From Paenibacillus camelliae (GTDB lineage Bacteria; Bacillota; Bacilli; Paenibacillales; Paenibacillaceae): DNA of 63,916 bases. Under the pieces are notes generated by a model. It did not search any database and had not been told where the DNA came from. It was given only the letters and a program-made list of their open reading frames with translations. The stretch spans positions 1 through 63,916 of the forward strand of contig NZ_JAMBNY010000022.1 in the NCBI RefSeq assembly GCF_023715345.1. Direction: 5' to 3'. Shown here one piece after another: positions 44,455 to 52,624 of the stretch. Each line of letters starts with the position of its first letter. Within the stretch, counting starts at the first letter, position 1. The translations under genes and the position numbers were made by a program.

Positions 44455-45312
44455 TTAGGAGGTAAGCATACGAACAACATACACCTCTTTACAGTATCCA
44501 CGAAGCCCATTATATATTCTAGATAGCTTTGCTTCCTTACTAACTAAGCCAAATACAGTTGGCCCGCTTCCTGACATTAAAACACCGTCGGCGCCTAATC
44601 GAATCATACTTTCCTTTAATTGCCGAACCTCAGGGTATAGATTTAACGTCACCTGCTCCAGCACATTGCCAAGCGAAGAGCACATTCCAGCGAACGATCC
44701 CGCTTCTAACGCAGCACGCATCGTTGCAACCGAAGGATGCTTGTCTACTTTGTTTACACGAAAACGACCATACACATCTGCTGTAGATACATTGATCGGC
44801 GGCTTCGCAAGCACGACCCAGCATTGAGGAGGATTTGCAATACGCTCCAGCTTCTCCCCTCGCCCCGTCGCAATCGCAGTACCTCCTGTTACACAGAACG
44901 GCACATCAGAGCCTAGCTCAGCGCCTAGCTGACACAGCTCCTCTTCCGAAATACCCAGCCCCCATAGACGATTAAGCCCGCGCAATGTAGCTGCAGCATC
45001 GCTGCTCCCACCTGCTAAGCCAGCTGCGACCGGAATTTTTTTATCGAGATGGATATAGACACCCTGCTTTACACCATAACGCTCTTTAATAAGCTGAGCT
45101 GCTTGAAAGGCTAGATTTTTTTCATCAAGCGGTATGTAACCGACTTGCGAGCTAATAATAATTTGATCTCTCGATAATGGTTCCATCTCTAGACGGTCCG
45201 CTAAATCAACCATCGTCATGATCATTTCAACCTCGTGGAAGCCATCCTCGCGCTTTCGTAATGCATCTAAAATTAAGTTAATTTTGGCTGGCGCTTTTTC
45301 GTATATTTTCAT
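44455..45312 (-). CDS. ispE: 4-diphosphocytidyl-2-C-methyl-D-erythritol kinase
   Basis: 285 residues. GHMP-family kinase of the non-mevalonate isoprenoid pathway. The ATP loop is PVAAGLAGGSSDAAATLRG (about 92-110). APAKINL at the N-terminus and LMSGSGPTVFGL near residue 250 are the other family motifs. It lies between sspF and purR as in B. subtilis. Confidence 0.96.
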   Translation of the reverse strand: MKIYEKAPAKINLILDALRKREDGFHEVEMIMTMVDLADRLEMEPLSRDQIIISSQVGYIPLDEKNLAFQAAQLIKERYGVKQGVYIHLDKKIPVAAGLAGGSSDAAATLRGLNRLWGLGISEEELCQLGAELGSDVPFCVTGGTAIATGRGEKLERIANPPQCWVVLAKPPINVSTADVYGRFRVNKVDKHPSVATMRAALEAGSFAGMCSSLGNVLEQVTLNLYPEVRQLKESMIRLGADGVLMSGSGPTVFGLVSKEAKLSRIYNGLRGYCKEVYVVRMLTS

Positions 45313-45368
45313 GAATCCTATTCACCCGTTCATTTTAGCATAGGTACATTATAGCAAACGAAAAGCAG

Positions 45369-45411
45369 AAAAGCTAAACAATGCTGCATCGTCAGCCTCG
45401 TTTAGCTTTTC
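45369..45411 (-). terminator. Terminator of sspF
   Basis: Stem GAAAAGCTAAAC/GTTTAGCTTTTC with a longer loop, 5 bp after the sspF stop codon; the trailing T-run on the minus strand is short. Confidence 0.7.
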
Positions 45412-45415
45412 GTCA

Positions 45416-45598
45416 TTACTTATTCATATCGCGGGCTGCAGCTTCCTCAGCTATTTGAATGGCGCGCTTAACGATATTTCCGGCATCCTTAGCTTTTATG
45501 GCGCCCCAGCCTTCCTTCTCTACCGTATCTAGAATCCCGAGCTCACGAGCAATTTCCACTTTCAGCTGCTCAGACATTACTTTTCTTCTTCTGCCCAT
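45416..45598 (-). CDS. sspF: Small acid-soluble spore protein, alpha/beta type (SspF)
   Basis: 60 residues. Saturates spore DNA and protects it. The first family motif is MSEQLKVEIARELGI, with the GPR-protease-type acidic site near LDTVEKEGWGAI, and the second is DAGNIVKRAIQIAEEAA. The start ATG has AAGGAGG 9-10 nt upstream. The SigG promoter upstream agrees with forespore expression. Position between veg and ispE matches B. subtilis. Confidence 0.95.
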   Translation of the reverse strand: MGRRRKVMSEQLKVEIARELGILDTVEKEGWGAIKAKDAGNIVKRAIQIAEEAAARDMNK

Positions 45599-45630
45599 AC
45601 GCTTATAGCCTCCTTAGATGAACATAAGCT

Positions 45631-45659
45631 TAGTATGTACAGATGTAACCATAGCATGC
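45631..45659 (-). promoter_or_regulatory. SigG promoter of sspF
   Basis: Minus strand -35 GCATG (45655-45659, fits GnATR), 17-bp spacer, -10 CATACTA (45631-45637), the exact SigG consensus. Confidence 0.75.
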
Positions 45660-45663
45660 TGGC

Positions 45664-45695
45664 AAAAAAATAAGACGCGAGCAATTCGCGTCTTC
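45664..45695 (-). terminator. Terminator of veg
   Basis: Stem AAGACGCGA/TCGCGTCTT with a short loop, then A and seven T on the minus strand. It sits just upstream of the sspF promoter. Confidence 0.9.
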
Positions 45696-45728
45696 ACTGT
45701 GTTACCAATTCTATACGTAATACGTCCG

Positions 45729-46004
45729 TTATTGTTGAAGATGTGCAATACGGATTTCTCCTTCATCATTGCAAACCGTCACTTCTACCGATTCCGTTAG
45801 TATATCCGCATAGCTATAAGACACGCGCTTGAACGCGTGCTGATCTTCATCGAGTTTGACGATGAAGACAGAAGGGTAGGTTTCTTCTAACGTGCCAGTA
45901 CGTTCAACCGTCTTGCGACGACCACCATTTGCTTTAAGCATAATTCGTGATCCAACATGAGCTTCTAAGCTGCGTTTTATTTCCAATAGCGTATTTTTTG
46001 CCAT
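45729..46004 (-). CDS. veg: Veg protein (biofilm-related regulator)
   Basis: 91 residues from the ATG at 46004 (AGAGGTGG 7 nt upstream). NTLLEIKRSLEAHVGSRIML and ANGGRRKTVERTGTLEETYP are the family core; it has a small SH3-like beta fold. In B. subtilis Veg stimulates biofilm gene expression by acting against SinR. It is a strongly expressed single-gene unit with a consensus promoter. Confidence 0.95.
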   Translation of the reverse strand: MAKNTLLEIKRSLEAHVGSRIMLKANGGRRKTVERTGTLEETYPSVFIVKLDEDQHAFKRVSYSYADILTESVEVTVCNDEGEIRIAHLQQ

Positions 46005-46029
46005 CGATCTACCACCTCTTTCCTTGTCC

Positions 46030-46058
46030 ATTATAACGGAAATTGAGGTGTTTGTCAA
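46030..46058 (-). promoter_or_regulatory. Consensus SigA promoter of veg
   Basis: Minus strand TTGACA (46053-46058), exactly 17 bp, TATAAT (46030-46035): a perfect match at both hexamers, as in the famous B. subtilis veg promoter. Confidence 0.9.
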
Positions 46059-46161
46059 ATAAGCAAAATATTATATCAGTAGCTCAGGTTTCTTGTCAAC
46101 GGTTAATTCGCCCATTTCATCCAAAATTAATATTTTTTTATTATGCCATCGTTTTTTCTTC

Positions 46162-47031
46162 TTATACATACGATTTTGGTCGCGGATAACCGACACGATA
46201 ACGGCCAAACGTTTCGATCCCGCCCACCCCATCTATACCGCTTATTGTACCGGATACAAGGTCAGGCAAATCTATAATGCTCTTCATCGGTGTGTAGCTC
46301 GCTTTGATCGCTACGTAAACCGGGTCTAATGCATGAATAAGTATTCTACCTGGTGAGCTTGCAAAATTCGCACCGGAGTGCAGCAGCGCTTCATAATGGG
46401 ATTGACAGGCTCCAGCAACGACTACCAAACTGTCTCGATTGCGATCATATTCACGAGCTACTCTCACAGCATTAACAAAGTTCTGAGAGTTTTTATAGCT
46501 GCTTAAGCTGGCTAGCTCAATGCCTTCGCGATTTTTAAGCACGCCGTCATGACCTGTGATGACAACAATGTCAGGCTGAACAACAGGAAGCAGACGAAGC
46601 AGCGCGTCAGCCATCTTCGACTCACTTACATAAAAGCCTTCTGCCGGCACCTTTGTCGCTTCGTACAGCTGCATGCTTTTTTTCAAATAATTCGCATCGC
46701 CATCCAGATGCAGCACCTTGCCTGGCCATTCAAAATACATGTCACTGTCAAGGGTATCCCGCCTACGCTGTCCATCTGAGCCAATGGACGCAGGCTCCTC
46801 TAGTGTTGTATTGATTTGTCTTAAAGCTTGATTGACCTTGTTACGCACTGCCATATATGCGGCTTGGCTTGCTGCTTGGTCGTGAATCGATGCTAGGTCA
46901 TGTCTTGGTGCATCTGCCAGCAGACGAAAATCTAACCCCTTTAGGATTACATAATCATTTTGCATCGCTTCGATTCGAAATAATACGTCTCCGCCATACG
47001 ATTGACGAACAACTAAATCACCTTGCTTCAT
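46162..47031 (-). CDS. yabG: Sporulation-specific protease YabG
   Basis: 289 residues. Mother-cell protease that processes coat proteins such as SpoIVA and SafA in B. subtilis. The family's GDLVVRQSYGGDVLFRIEAM N-terminus is clear, followed by VLHLDGDANYLKKSM and VITGHDGVLKNRE, with the probable catalytic cysteine in VVAGACQSHYEALL. The promoter is SigK-type. It lies between ksgA and veg. Confidence 0.95.
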   Translation of the reverse strand: MKQGDLVVRQSYGGDVLFRIEAMQNDYVILKGLDFRLLADAPRHDLASIHDQAASQAAYMAVRNKVNQALRQINTTLEEPASIGSDGQRRRDTLDSDMYFEWPGKVLHLDGDANYLKKSMQLYEATKVPAEGFYVSESKMADALLRLLPVVQPDIVVITGHDGVLKNREGIELASLSSYKNSQNFVNAVRVAREYDRNRDSLVVVAGACQSHYEALLHSGANFASSPGRILIHALDPVYVAIKASYTPMKSIIDLPDLVSGTISGIDGVGGIETFGRYRVGYPRPKSYV

Positions 47032-47051
47032 AGGCTAATCACCTCTTCATC

Positions 47052-47080
47052 TATCGTATGGATAGTGAAGAAAAATGGTG
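47052..47080 (-). promoter_or_regulatory. SigK promoter of yabG
   Basis: Minus strand -35 CACC (47077-47080), 16-bp spacer, -10 CATACGATA (47052-47060), fitting SigK mACm / CATAnnnTA. It starts about 20 bp before the yabG start codon. Confidence 0.75.
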
Positions 47081-47093
47081 AGTCCTGACAAGC

Positions 47094-47128
47094 AAAAAAA
47101 TATAGGGCGTTTTAAGCACGCCCTATAT
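47094..47128 (-). terminator. Terminator of rnmV-ksgA
   Basis: Stem ATATAGGGCGT/ACGCCCTATAT followed by seven T on the minus strand. The ksgA stop codon lies inside the upstream arm. Confidence 0.9.
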
Positions 47129-48004
47129 GACTAATCCTGAACGGGACAATGCCCCGCTTAGCGCTGCATATTCCTCAAGACTCAACGTCTCACCTCGACG
47201 AGAGGCATCGATATTTATAGACTCAAGCAGCTCAGACAGCTCAGCACGCTTATCCTTGCCTGTTAACGCAAGTAAATTATTCATTAACGTTTTACGTCGC
47301 TGTGCAAACGCGGATTGCACGACACGGAAAAAGAACGCCTCATCATCGACCTCTACGGCTGGACGATCACGCAGCGTTAGCTTAATAACAGCCGAATCGA
47401 CATTGGGCTGCGGAATAAACACCGTATGTGGAACGATGCATACAATTTCCGTTGTACAGTAATACTGTACAGCTACGCTGAGGCTTCCGTATTCTTTGCC
47501 GCCAGGCTTTGCTGCCATCCGCTGAGCGACTTCCTTTTGAATCATCACCACAATATGCTCTAATGGGAGTTTTTCCTCCAGCAGCTTCATCAGTATCGGA
47601 GTTGTCACATAATACGGTAAATTTGCAACGACGCTCACCTTGCTCACATCATCAAACTGCTCAGCAAAAAGCTCGCGTAAATTGACGTTTAATACATCGG
47701 CATGGATGACGCTTACGTGAGACTCGTCCTCTAGTATTTCAGTTAAGATTGGAATGAGTCGCTGATCAATCTCAACAGCAGTAACTTTACCTGCTTCCTC
47801 TGCAAGTCGCTGGGTTAGCGCGCCGATGCCGGGACCGATTTCCAGCGCTCCCTTTTCCTTCGTTAGCTCTGCCGCACCTACAATACGATTCAATATATTG
47901 CCGTCAATTAAAAAGTTTTGACCCAAGCTTTTTTTGAAAGAAAAGCCATGCCTTTGAATAATTTCTTTCGTGCGCTTAGGTGTCGATACCTCGATTTGCT
48001 TCAT
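47123..48004 (-). CDS. ksgA: 16S rRNA dimethyladenosine transferase
   Basis: 293 residues. It dimethylates two adjacent adenosines in the 3' hairpin of 16S rRNA during 30S maturation; loss gives kasugamycin resistance. SAM motif ALEIGPGIGALTQRLAEEAG near 54-73, the NLPYYV catalytic motif near 130, and the KSLGQNFLID N-terminus are present. Its ATG shares a base with the rnmV stop. The two genes are coupled as in B. subtilis. Confidence 0.97.
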   Translation of the reverse strand: MKQIEVSTPKRTKEIIQRHGFSFKKSLGQNFLIDGNILNRIVGAAELTKEKGALEIGPGIGALTQRLAEEAGKVTAVEIDQRLIPILTEILEDESHVSVIHADVLNVNLRELFAEQFDDVSKVSVVANLPYYVTTPILMKLLEEKLPLEHIVVMIQKEVAQRMAAKPGGKEYGSLSVAVQYYCTTEIVCIVPHTVFIPQPNVDSAVIKLTLRDRPAVEVDDEAFFFRVVQSAFAQRRKTLMNNLLALTGKDKRAELSELLESINIDASRRGETLSLEEYAALSGALSRSGLVI

Positions 48005-48570
48005 TACTCGTTTTCCTCCAGCCTATAGCCTAATTGATCTACTGCAGCATAAAACTCTTCTCTTGTAATATTAAAGCTCGTACAGCGCTTATAAAACTGC
48101 TTTCCGTTGGCATAGCCGATGCCGAGCAGCTTCCCAAGCTCTAATCGACGCTCTGCCGCATTAGAGTGAACGAGCAGGCCTGCCTGCATCAAGTCCTCCA
48201 ACGCAATCTCGCCCTGGATCGTAGCCGTCTCTGTACGCAGCTCGGCAAGTGCTTGACGAATGGCCTCAGGGCTCGCATTTTCAATACCGATGTCGCCTTT
48301 ATAGGATGCCTTCTCCTGCGGTAGAAAGGCATGCTTGCATCCTGGAGCTACACCTGCCACGATTTTGCGAATTCGCTCGCCCGCATGATCGGGGTCTGTA
48401 AAGATAATAATGCCCCTTCGTTCGTTGGCAAGCTTAATTCGAGCAAGCACCTCTTTACCTATCGCAGATCCATTTGTTTCTATCGTATCGGCCTCAACAG
48501 CTCGTTTTATCGCTACTGTGTCATCTTTCCCCTCGACGACGATGACCTCTTTAATCAAACTGATTTCCAC
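48004..48570 (-). CDS. rnmV: Ribonuclease M5
   Basis: 188 residues. It trims both ends of 5S rRNA precursor. The TOPRIM domain is at the N-terminus: EVIVVEGKDDTVAIKRAVEA (catalytic Glu) and IIIFTDPDHAGERIRK (DxD). The C-terminal half is the RNase M5 domain. Coupled to ksgA by a one-base overlap. Confidence 0.96.
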   Translation of the reverse strand: MEISLIKEVIVVEGKDDTVAIKRAVEADTIETNGSAIGKEVLARIKLANERRGIIIFTDPDHAGERIRKIVAGVAPGCKHAFLPQEKASYKGDIGIENASPEAIRQALAELRTETATIQGEIALEDLMQAGLLVHSNAAERRLELGKLLGIGYANGKQFYKRCTSFNITREEFYAAVDQLGYRLEENE

Positions 48571-48633
48571 CCTTCATACGAATAACGATGTTCCTGATAA
48601 CTACATCTAGTATAGCCGATATTGACCCTCAAC

Positions 48634-48671
48634 AAAAATAAAAGAAGAGGCCTAGGCCTCTTCCTTTATTC
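48634..48671 (-). terminator. Terminator of yabE
   Basis: Palindromic stem GAAGAGGCC-TA-GGCCTCTTC with T-rich sequence on the minus strand, between yabE and rnmV. Confidence 0.88.
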
Positions 48672-48699
48672 ATCCGGTTATTTCGATAAGTGAATACGG

Positions 48700-49848
48700 T
48701 TAGCTCGCCTTTGGCTTGTTAGGGCCGATAACATAAACCGTAACCCCTTTTTTCTTACCAAACTTCGTCGCTACATCGACATCATCGAAATAAACATCAA
48801 TTTTATTACCTTTTATTGCGCCACCCTTATCCTCAGCTCTTCGTAGGCCTACACCTTCGATGTAAACCCACCAGCCCATCGGGATAACAGAAGTATCCAC
48901 AGCAATCGTACGCCCTTCTTCAACCTTGCTGCCTGATGCAGTAATGCCGTAGCCTTTATCGCCTACATCCTTGCCAGTTGATTCAGGTCCTGCCGTGTAA
49001 GCCGTCAGCGTAACGTTCTTTAAGACCTCAGAAGCCTTAAACTGATAATCGCCAACCGATACCGTTTTGTTAGAGCTACTGCTGTTTGCCAGCGTAGTGA
49101 TCGCTGGTTTCGCTTTTGCAGTACCTAGTGCGACGATCTGATCGATCGCTTCTGTCTTCACGGTTTCCTGCACAACTTCTTTCGATACGAGCACACCATC
49201 TTCATAGCGCTGCTCTACTTGCTCAACAACTACACCGACTTGACCTGGCTGCACAACCTTCTCTGTGCCCTTATCCAAGGCCTTGTCTTCCTTCTTCACA
49301 ATAGAGAAAGGTACTGTCTTTTCTTGCGACGTAACCTTCGTTTCAACACGAACAATTTTGATTGTATCGTTAGCCTCCAGCTCAGCAGTTAGTGGAGGAT
49401 CTATTTTATCTTGACTGCGAATCGATATATTCAAATTCTCGATCGCTGCCTGCACCGTTTTCTCCGTTGTGTATACTTTAGACGATTTTCCGTCTGCTAT
49501 TACATTGATCGGCATTGCATAATTAATCTCGATTACATCACCATTTTTTATTGGCGCACGAAGTGGTGCTGAGATTTCGTCATGCGGCCCAACCGTAATA
49601 GCTTGTTCATCCAGTAGGCGTTGCAGGACCCATTGTTTAGTTGTCACAACAGTTTCTTGTCCATTCACTACTACGGAGACGTTTTTTTCATTCGTCCCGT
49701 ACAACAACACCAAAAACATGAAAGTCATAGCGATTGAGATTGCAATACTTAACATAATCAAACGCAAGTTTCCATGCTTCCATCGCATTGCGAAAGTCAT
49801 GCTGGATGATCGTTTGCCATGGGTGTCCTTGTCTGGAATTAATCCCAC
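48700..49848 (-). CDS. yabE: Cell-wall protein with DUF348, G5 and 3D domains (YabE-like)
   Basis: 382 residues from a GTG with AGGAGG 9 nt upstream. A membrane/signal helix lies at about 29-50. Two DUF348 domains follow (VSVVVNGQETVVTTK and INVIADGKSSKVYTT), then a G5 domain (about 180-255). The C-terminal 3D domain has the aspartates of AVDTSVIPMG, AEDKGGAIKG and IDVYF, and resembles RpfB-type lytic enzymes. It probably acts in peptidoglycan turnover outside the cell. It follows tatD as in B. subtilis. Confidence 0.92.
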   Translation of the reverse strand: MGLIPDKDTHGKRSSSMTFAMRWKHGNLRLIMLSIAISIAMTFMFLVLLYGTNEKNVSVVVNGQETVVTTKQWVLQRLLDEQAITVGPHDEISAPLRAPIKNGDVIEINYAMPINVIADGKSSKVYTTEKTVQAAIENLNISIRSQDKIDPPLTAELEANDTIKIVRVETKVTSQEKTVPFSIVKKEDKALDKGTEKVVQPGQVGVVVEQVEQRYEDGVLVSKEVVQETVKTEAIDQIVALGTAKAKPAITTLANSSSSNKTVSVGDYQFKASEVLKNVTLTAYTAGPESTGKDVGDKGYGITASGSKVEEGRTIAVDTSVIPMGWWVYIEGVGLRRAEDKGGAIKGNKIDVYFDDVDVATKFGKKKGVTVYVIGPNKPKAS

Positions 49849-50274
49849 TTCATCGGTCCTCCTTCATAGCCCCGCCGCCAAGTGTTACGCATGTTACAAC
49901 TGACGCGACTATAACCTATATGGCGTGCTTTGCACGCTTCCAGTTTAGCTTCATCCTCCTCAATACTATCTCTATGAGCTCTATCTCTCTTTTATGCAAA
50001 ATCAATAGAACAGGAAGTAATGACTGTGAGCGATCATGTCCCTCCTCGAAATCGAATATGGAGTAAGAAATGCAAATGATTAAAACTGGAAATTCAATAC
50101 AGAGTGTAAAGTTCTGAAATGAATCATACCTTGTTCACGGTGGACTTGTAAAGACACGATAAAATGCGATTTTCAAGAAAAAACTAGGTTTCTTCCGAAA
50201 ATTATATTAAATTTAGCGAGTAAAATCAGTTTTTTCGTACGAAAGGTCTTTATTTCTTCCGATTGTAGCGGTTT
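49849..50274. other. tatD-yabE intergenic leader
   Basis: 426 bp. On the minus strand it holds a promoter candidate, two very short reading frames with ribosome sites (see findings) and a direct repeat of CGGAAGAAA. No riboswitch core was recognised. Confidence 0.4.
50123..50152 (-). promoter_or_regulatory. Candidate yabE promoter
   Basis: Minus strand -35 TTTACA (50147-50152), 18-bp spacer, -10 TATGAT (50123-50128). It predicts a leader of about 270 nt. Confidence 0.5.
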
Positions 50275-51048
50275 CTACATAATTCGGAAACATTTTTTAC
50301 CATTTTGCATAGTAATCGTCGCTAGTTCCTCAAGTGAAATTTCCTTTATTTGTGCTGCTGACTCAGCGACAAGCGACACATATGCAGACTCATTTCGCTT
50401 TCCACGATATGGATGAGGTGTAAGATATGGACAATCCGTTTCGATCAATAAACGGTCGAGTGGAACGTTTTTCAGCACCTCTTTTGGAACTCTAGCATTC
50501 TTAAAAGTAATAGGCCCCCCGAATGAGATATAGAAGTTCATATCTAGACACTGTTTTGCTGTTTCCCAGCTACCAGAAAAGCAGTGCATAATCCCTCCAA
50601 CTTCTTCAGCTCCCTCTTCTTGAAGAATGCGGACGATATCCTGATGAGCATCTCGATTGTGTATAATGATCGGCTTATTCACCTTTTTCGCAAGACGAAT
50701 TTGCTCGCGAAACACTTGATGCTGAATGTCCTTGGGCGAAGTATCCCAATGATAATCAAGACCGATTTCACCAATCGCCACCACTTTCGGATGTGAGCAA
50801 AGTGACTCGATCCACTCGAGATCTCCTTCCTGCATATGAATACTTTCAACGGGATGCCAGCCAACTGCAGCATAGATCCAATCATACTTCTCAGCTAAAG
50901 CCATTGTTGTCGGAATCGTTTGTCGATCAAACCCGATATTTACAATGAGCTCAACCCCGGCTTCCTTCGCCCTTGCAATCATCTCGTCGCGATCCTCGTC
51001 ATATTGTGACGCATCTAAATGTGCGTGAGTGTCGAATAACTTAACCAT
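50275..51048 (-). CDS. tatD: TatD-family metal-dependent DNase
   Basis: 257 residues from the ATG at 51048 (GAGGAG 10 nt upstream), 7 bp after the HD gene. TIM-barrel metal hydrolase with FDTHAHLD at the N-terminus, GEIGLDYHWD, IIHNRDAHQD, IMHCFSG and the ETDCPYL aspartate. B. subtilis YabD is its counterpart. A role in 3'-5' DNA/RNA trimming is known in E. coli. Confidence 0.95.
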   Translation of the reverse strand: MVKLFDTHAHLDASQYDEDRDEMIARAKEAGVELIVNIGFDRQTIPTTMALAEKYDWIYAAVGWHPVESIHMQEGDLEWIESLCSHPKVVAIGEIGLDYHWDTSPKDIQHQVFREQIRLAKKVNKPIIIHNRDAHQDIVRILQEEGAEEVGGIMHCFSGSWETAKQCLDMNFYISFGGPITFKNARVPKEVLKNVPLDRLLIETDCPYLTPHPYRGKRNESAYVSLVAESAAQIKEISLEELATITMQNGKKCFRIM

Positions 51049-51055
51049 ATGTATG

Positions 51056-52360
51056 CTACTCCTCATCATGTATGTTAAAAATTTGTTTAATATTAGCACT
51101 TAACCGATGACGTTGTCTAATTAGCTTCTCTTCTGGGTAATACAGATGGTAACGCCCTTGATGCAAACCGCTAATTGAGGAAACAATGTCTGAACGTGTT
51201 GCAATTTCTGATAATGATCCATCTTTTTCTAGCAGCATAATCGGGGCCTTTTCCTTGCCGTCCATTGATGCTTTCTCCGTTCGATATACGTCATAAGGTC
51301 GATCAAAAGGATAGTCAATTTCCATATAGTATTCTGGATCAAGCCCTAGCTCTGAAAACGCTTTTTCAATCTCATCAAGCGACTCAGCAGATATTTCCTC
51401 GAACGTTATATATTGATATAGCTTTCGATTCATGAAACGATAACAAAGCTCTGCCAACAGCTCATCTGATTCTTTCTGCCAGCGGCTGAATGTGTACTGA
51501 ACTAACGACTCATCTAGACTTAAATAACCATCCAGCGATAAGTTTCCTTCTATTAAAGAACCGATGGCTGGCTCCATCCATTGAAAAGAGTATCCTGTCG
51601 CATGAAGCTGCTTCGCTCTTTTAAATATTTGTCGCAATATAATCTCTGAGCTTCGTGTTACGGGATGGAAATATACTTGCCAATACATTTGATAACGCGA
51701 CATTAAATAATGCTCCACGGCATGCATGCCACTTTCCTTCACAACAATCGTGCCTTGATGTGGCCGAAGCACACGCAGAATCCGCTCCAAATCAAAGTTG
51801 CCGTAATCTGTCCCAGTAAAATAAGCATCCCTAAGCAGATAATCCATCCGATCTGCATCCAGCTGGCTCGAAATTAAGCTTACTACAATAGACTGGCTGT
51901 ACGTCTTTTGAATCACCTCTGCAACCTGCTGCGGAAGTGTCGGAGAAGCTGCTGATAATATGCGATGAATCTCTGTGTCTCCTAGCAAGATATTCACGGT
52001 CCATTCCTCGTGATCCGTTCCAAATATTTCTTCAATAGAATGAGAGAATGGAGCATGACCGATATCGTGCAGTAATGCTGCGCACAACGCGACCATTCGT
52101 TCTTCCTTAGGCCAGTCTGGATAATGATGACGTTCAAACTGCGAAATAATTCTGCGGGTGATCTCATATACGCCCAGTGAGTGAGAGAATCGACTATGCT
52201 CAGCTCCATGGAATGTTAGATAGGTCGTACCTAGCTGCCTAATTCGGCGCAGACGTTGAAACTCGGAGCTATTAATCAAATTCCAGATTAATTTGTCCTG
52301 CACATAGACATAGCTATGAACAGGGTCCTTAAACACCTTTTCTTCCCGCAGCATACTCAA
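51056..52360 (-). CDS. HD-domain phosphohydrolase (YwfO-like)
   Basis: 434 residues. The HD signature is HDIGHAPFSHSIEEIFG (about 97-113), preceded by HSRFSHSLGVYEI; the N-terminus VFKDPVHSYVYV is typical of the dNTPase-like YwfO family. The start is TTG with GGGGGAG 6 nt upstream; an ATG two codons on is possible. It sits where B. subtilis has metS. It is divergent from abrB, and the shared region carries Spo0A boxes. The physiological substrate is unknown. Confidence 0.9.
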   Translation of the reverse strand: MSMLREEKVFKDPVHSYVYVQDKLIWNLINSSEFQRLRRIRQLGTTYLTFHGAEHSRFSHSLGVYEITRRIISQFERHHYPDWPKEERMVALCAALLHDIGHAPFSHSIEEIFGTDHEEWTVNILLGDTEIHRILSAASPTLPQQVAEVIQKTYSQSIVVSLISSQLDADRMDYLLRDAYFTGTDYGNFDLERILRVLRPHQGTIVVKESGMHAVEHYLMSRYQMYWQVYFHPVTRSSEIILRQIFKRAKQLHATGYSFQWMEPAIGSLIEGNLSLDGYLSLDESLVQYTFSRWQKESDELLAELCYRFMNRKLYQYITFEEISAESLDEIEKAFSELGLDPEYYMEIDYPFDRPYDVYRTEKASMDGKEKAPIMLLEKDGSLSEIATRSDIVSSISGLHQGRYHLYYPEEKLIRQRHRLSANIKQIFNIHDEE

Positions 52361-52405
52361 TTTATACTCCCCCTTTATTCAAGGTTTTGTCACATTTAAA
52401 GATTT

Positions 52406-52424
52406 TTGTCGAAGAATGTCGTTT
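52406..52424. promoter_or_regulatory. Tandem Spo0A boxes between abrB and the HD gene
   Basis: TGTCGAA (52407-52413, exact 0A box) and TGTCGTT (52417-52423), one helical turn apart. It lies 47 bp from the HD gene start and 106 bp before the abrB -35, so it may control either gene. Confidence 0.6.
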
Positions 52425-52529
52425 TACAGTTTCCAAAAAGTCGCATTTGTTGTATTCTATTACAAGGAGAATTGCAGCTTAATACTATTAATCGTTGTAA
52501 AATAAGCAGTTTAATATGAAAAAATAATA

Positions 52530-52558
52530 TTGACTGGTTTGGTAAGAGTTGGTATTAT
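52530..52558 (+). promoter_or_regulatory. SigA promoter of abrB
   Basis: -35 TTGACT (52530-52535), 17-bp spacer, -10 TATTAT (52553-52558), followed within 25 bp by Spo0A boxes. Confidence 0.8.
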
Positions 52559-52578
52559 TAATTTAAATTAACACGAAC

Positions 52579-52598
52579 ATTGTCGAATAATGACAAAG
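52579..52598 (+). promoter_or_regulatory. Spo0A operator downstream of the abrB promoter
   Basis: TTGTCGAA-TAA-TGACAAAG: an exact 0A box followed by a second box ten bases later. The same arrangement lies just after the abrB transcription start in B. subtilis, where Spo0A~P represses. Confidence 0.8.
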
Positions 52599-52624
52599 TT
52601 CAAAAGGTGAGAGGACGATTTTTT

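Noticed and set aside
49849..50274. Cyclic-di-AMP (ydaO) riboswitch before yabE
   Set aside because: The conserved core sequences and pseudosymmetric stems of that riboswitch were not seen.
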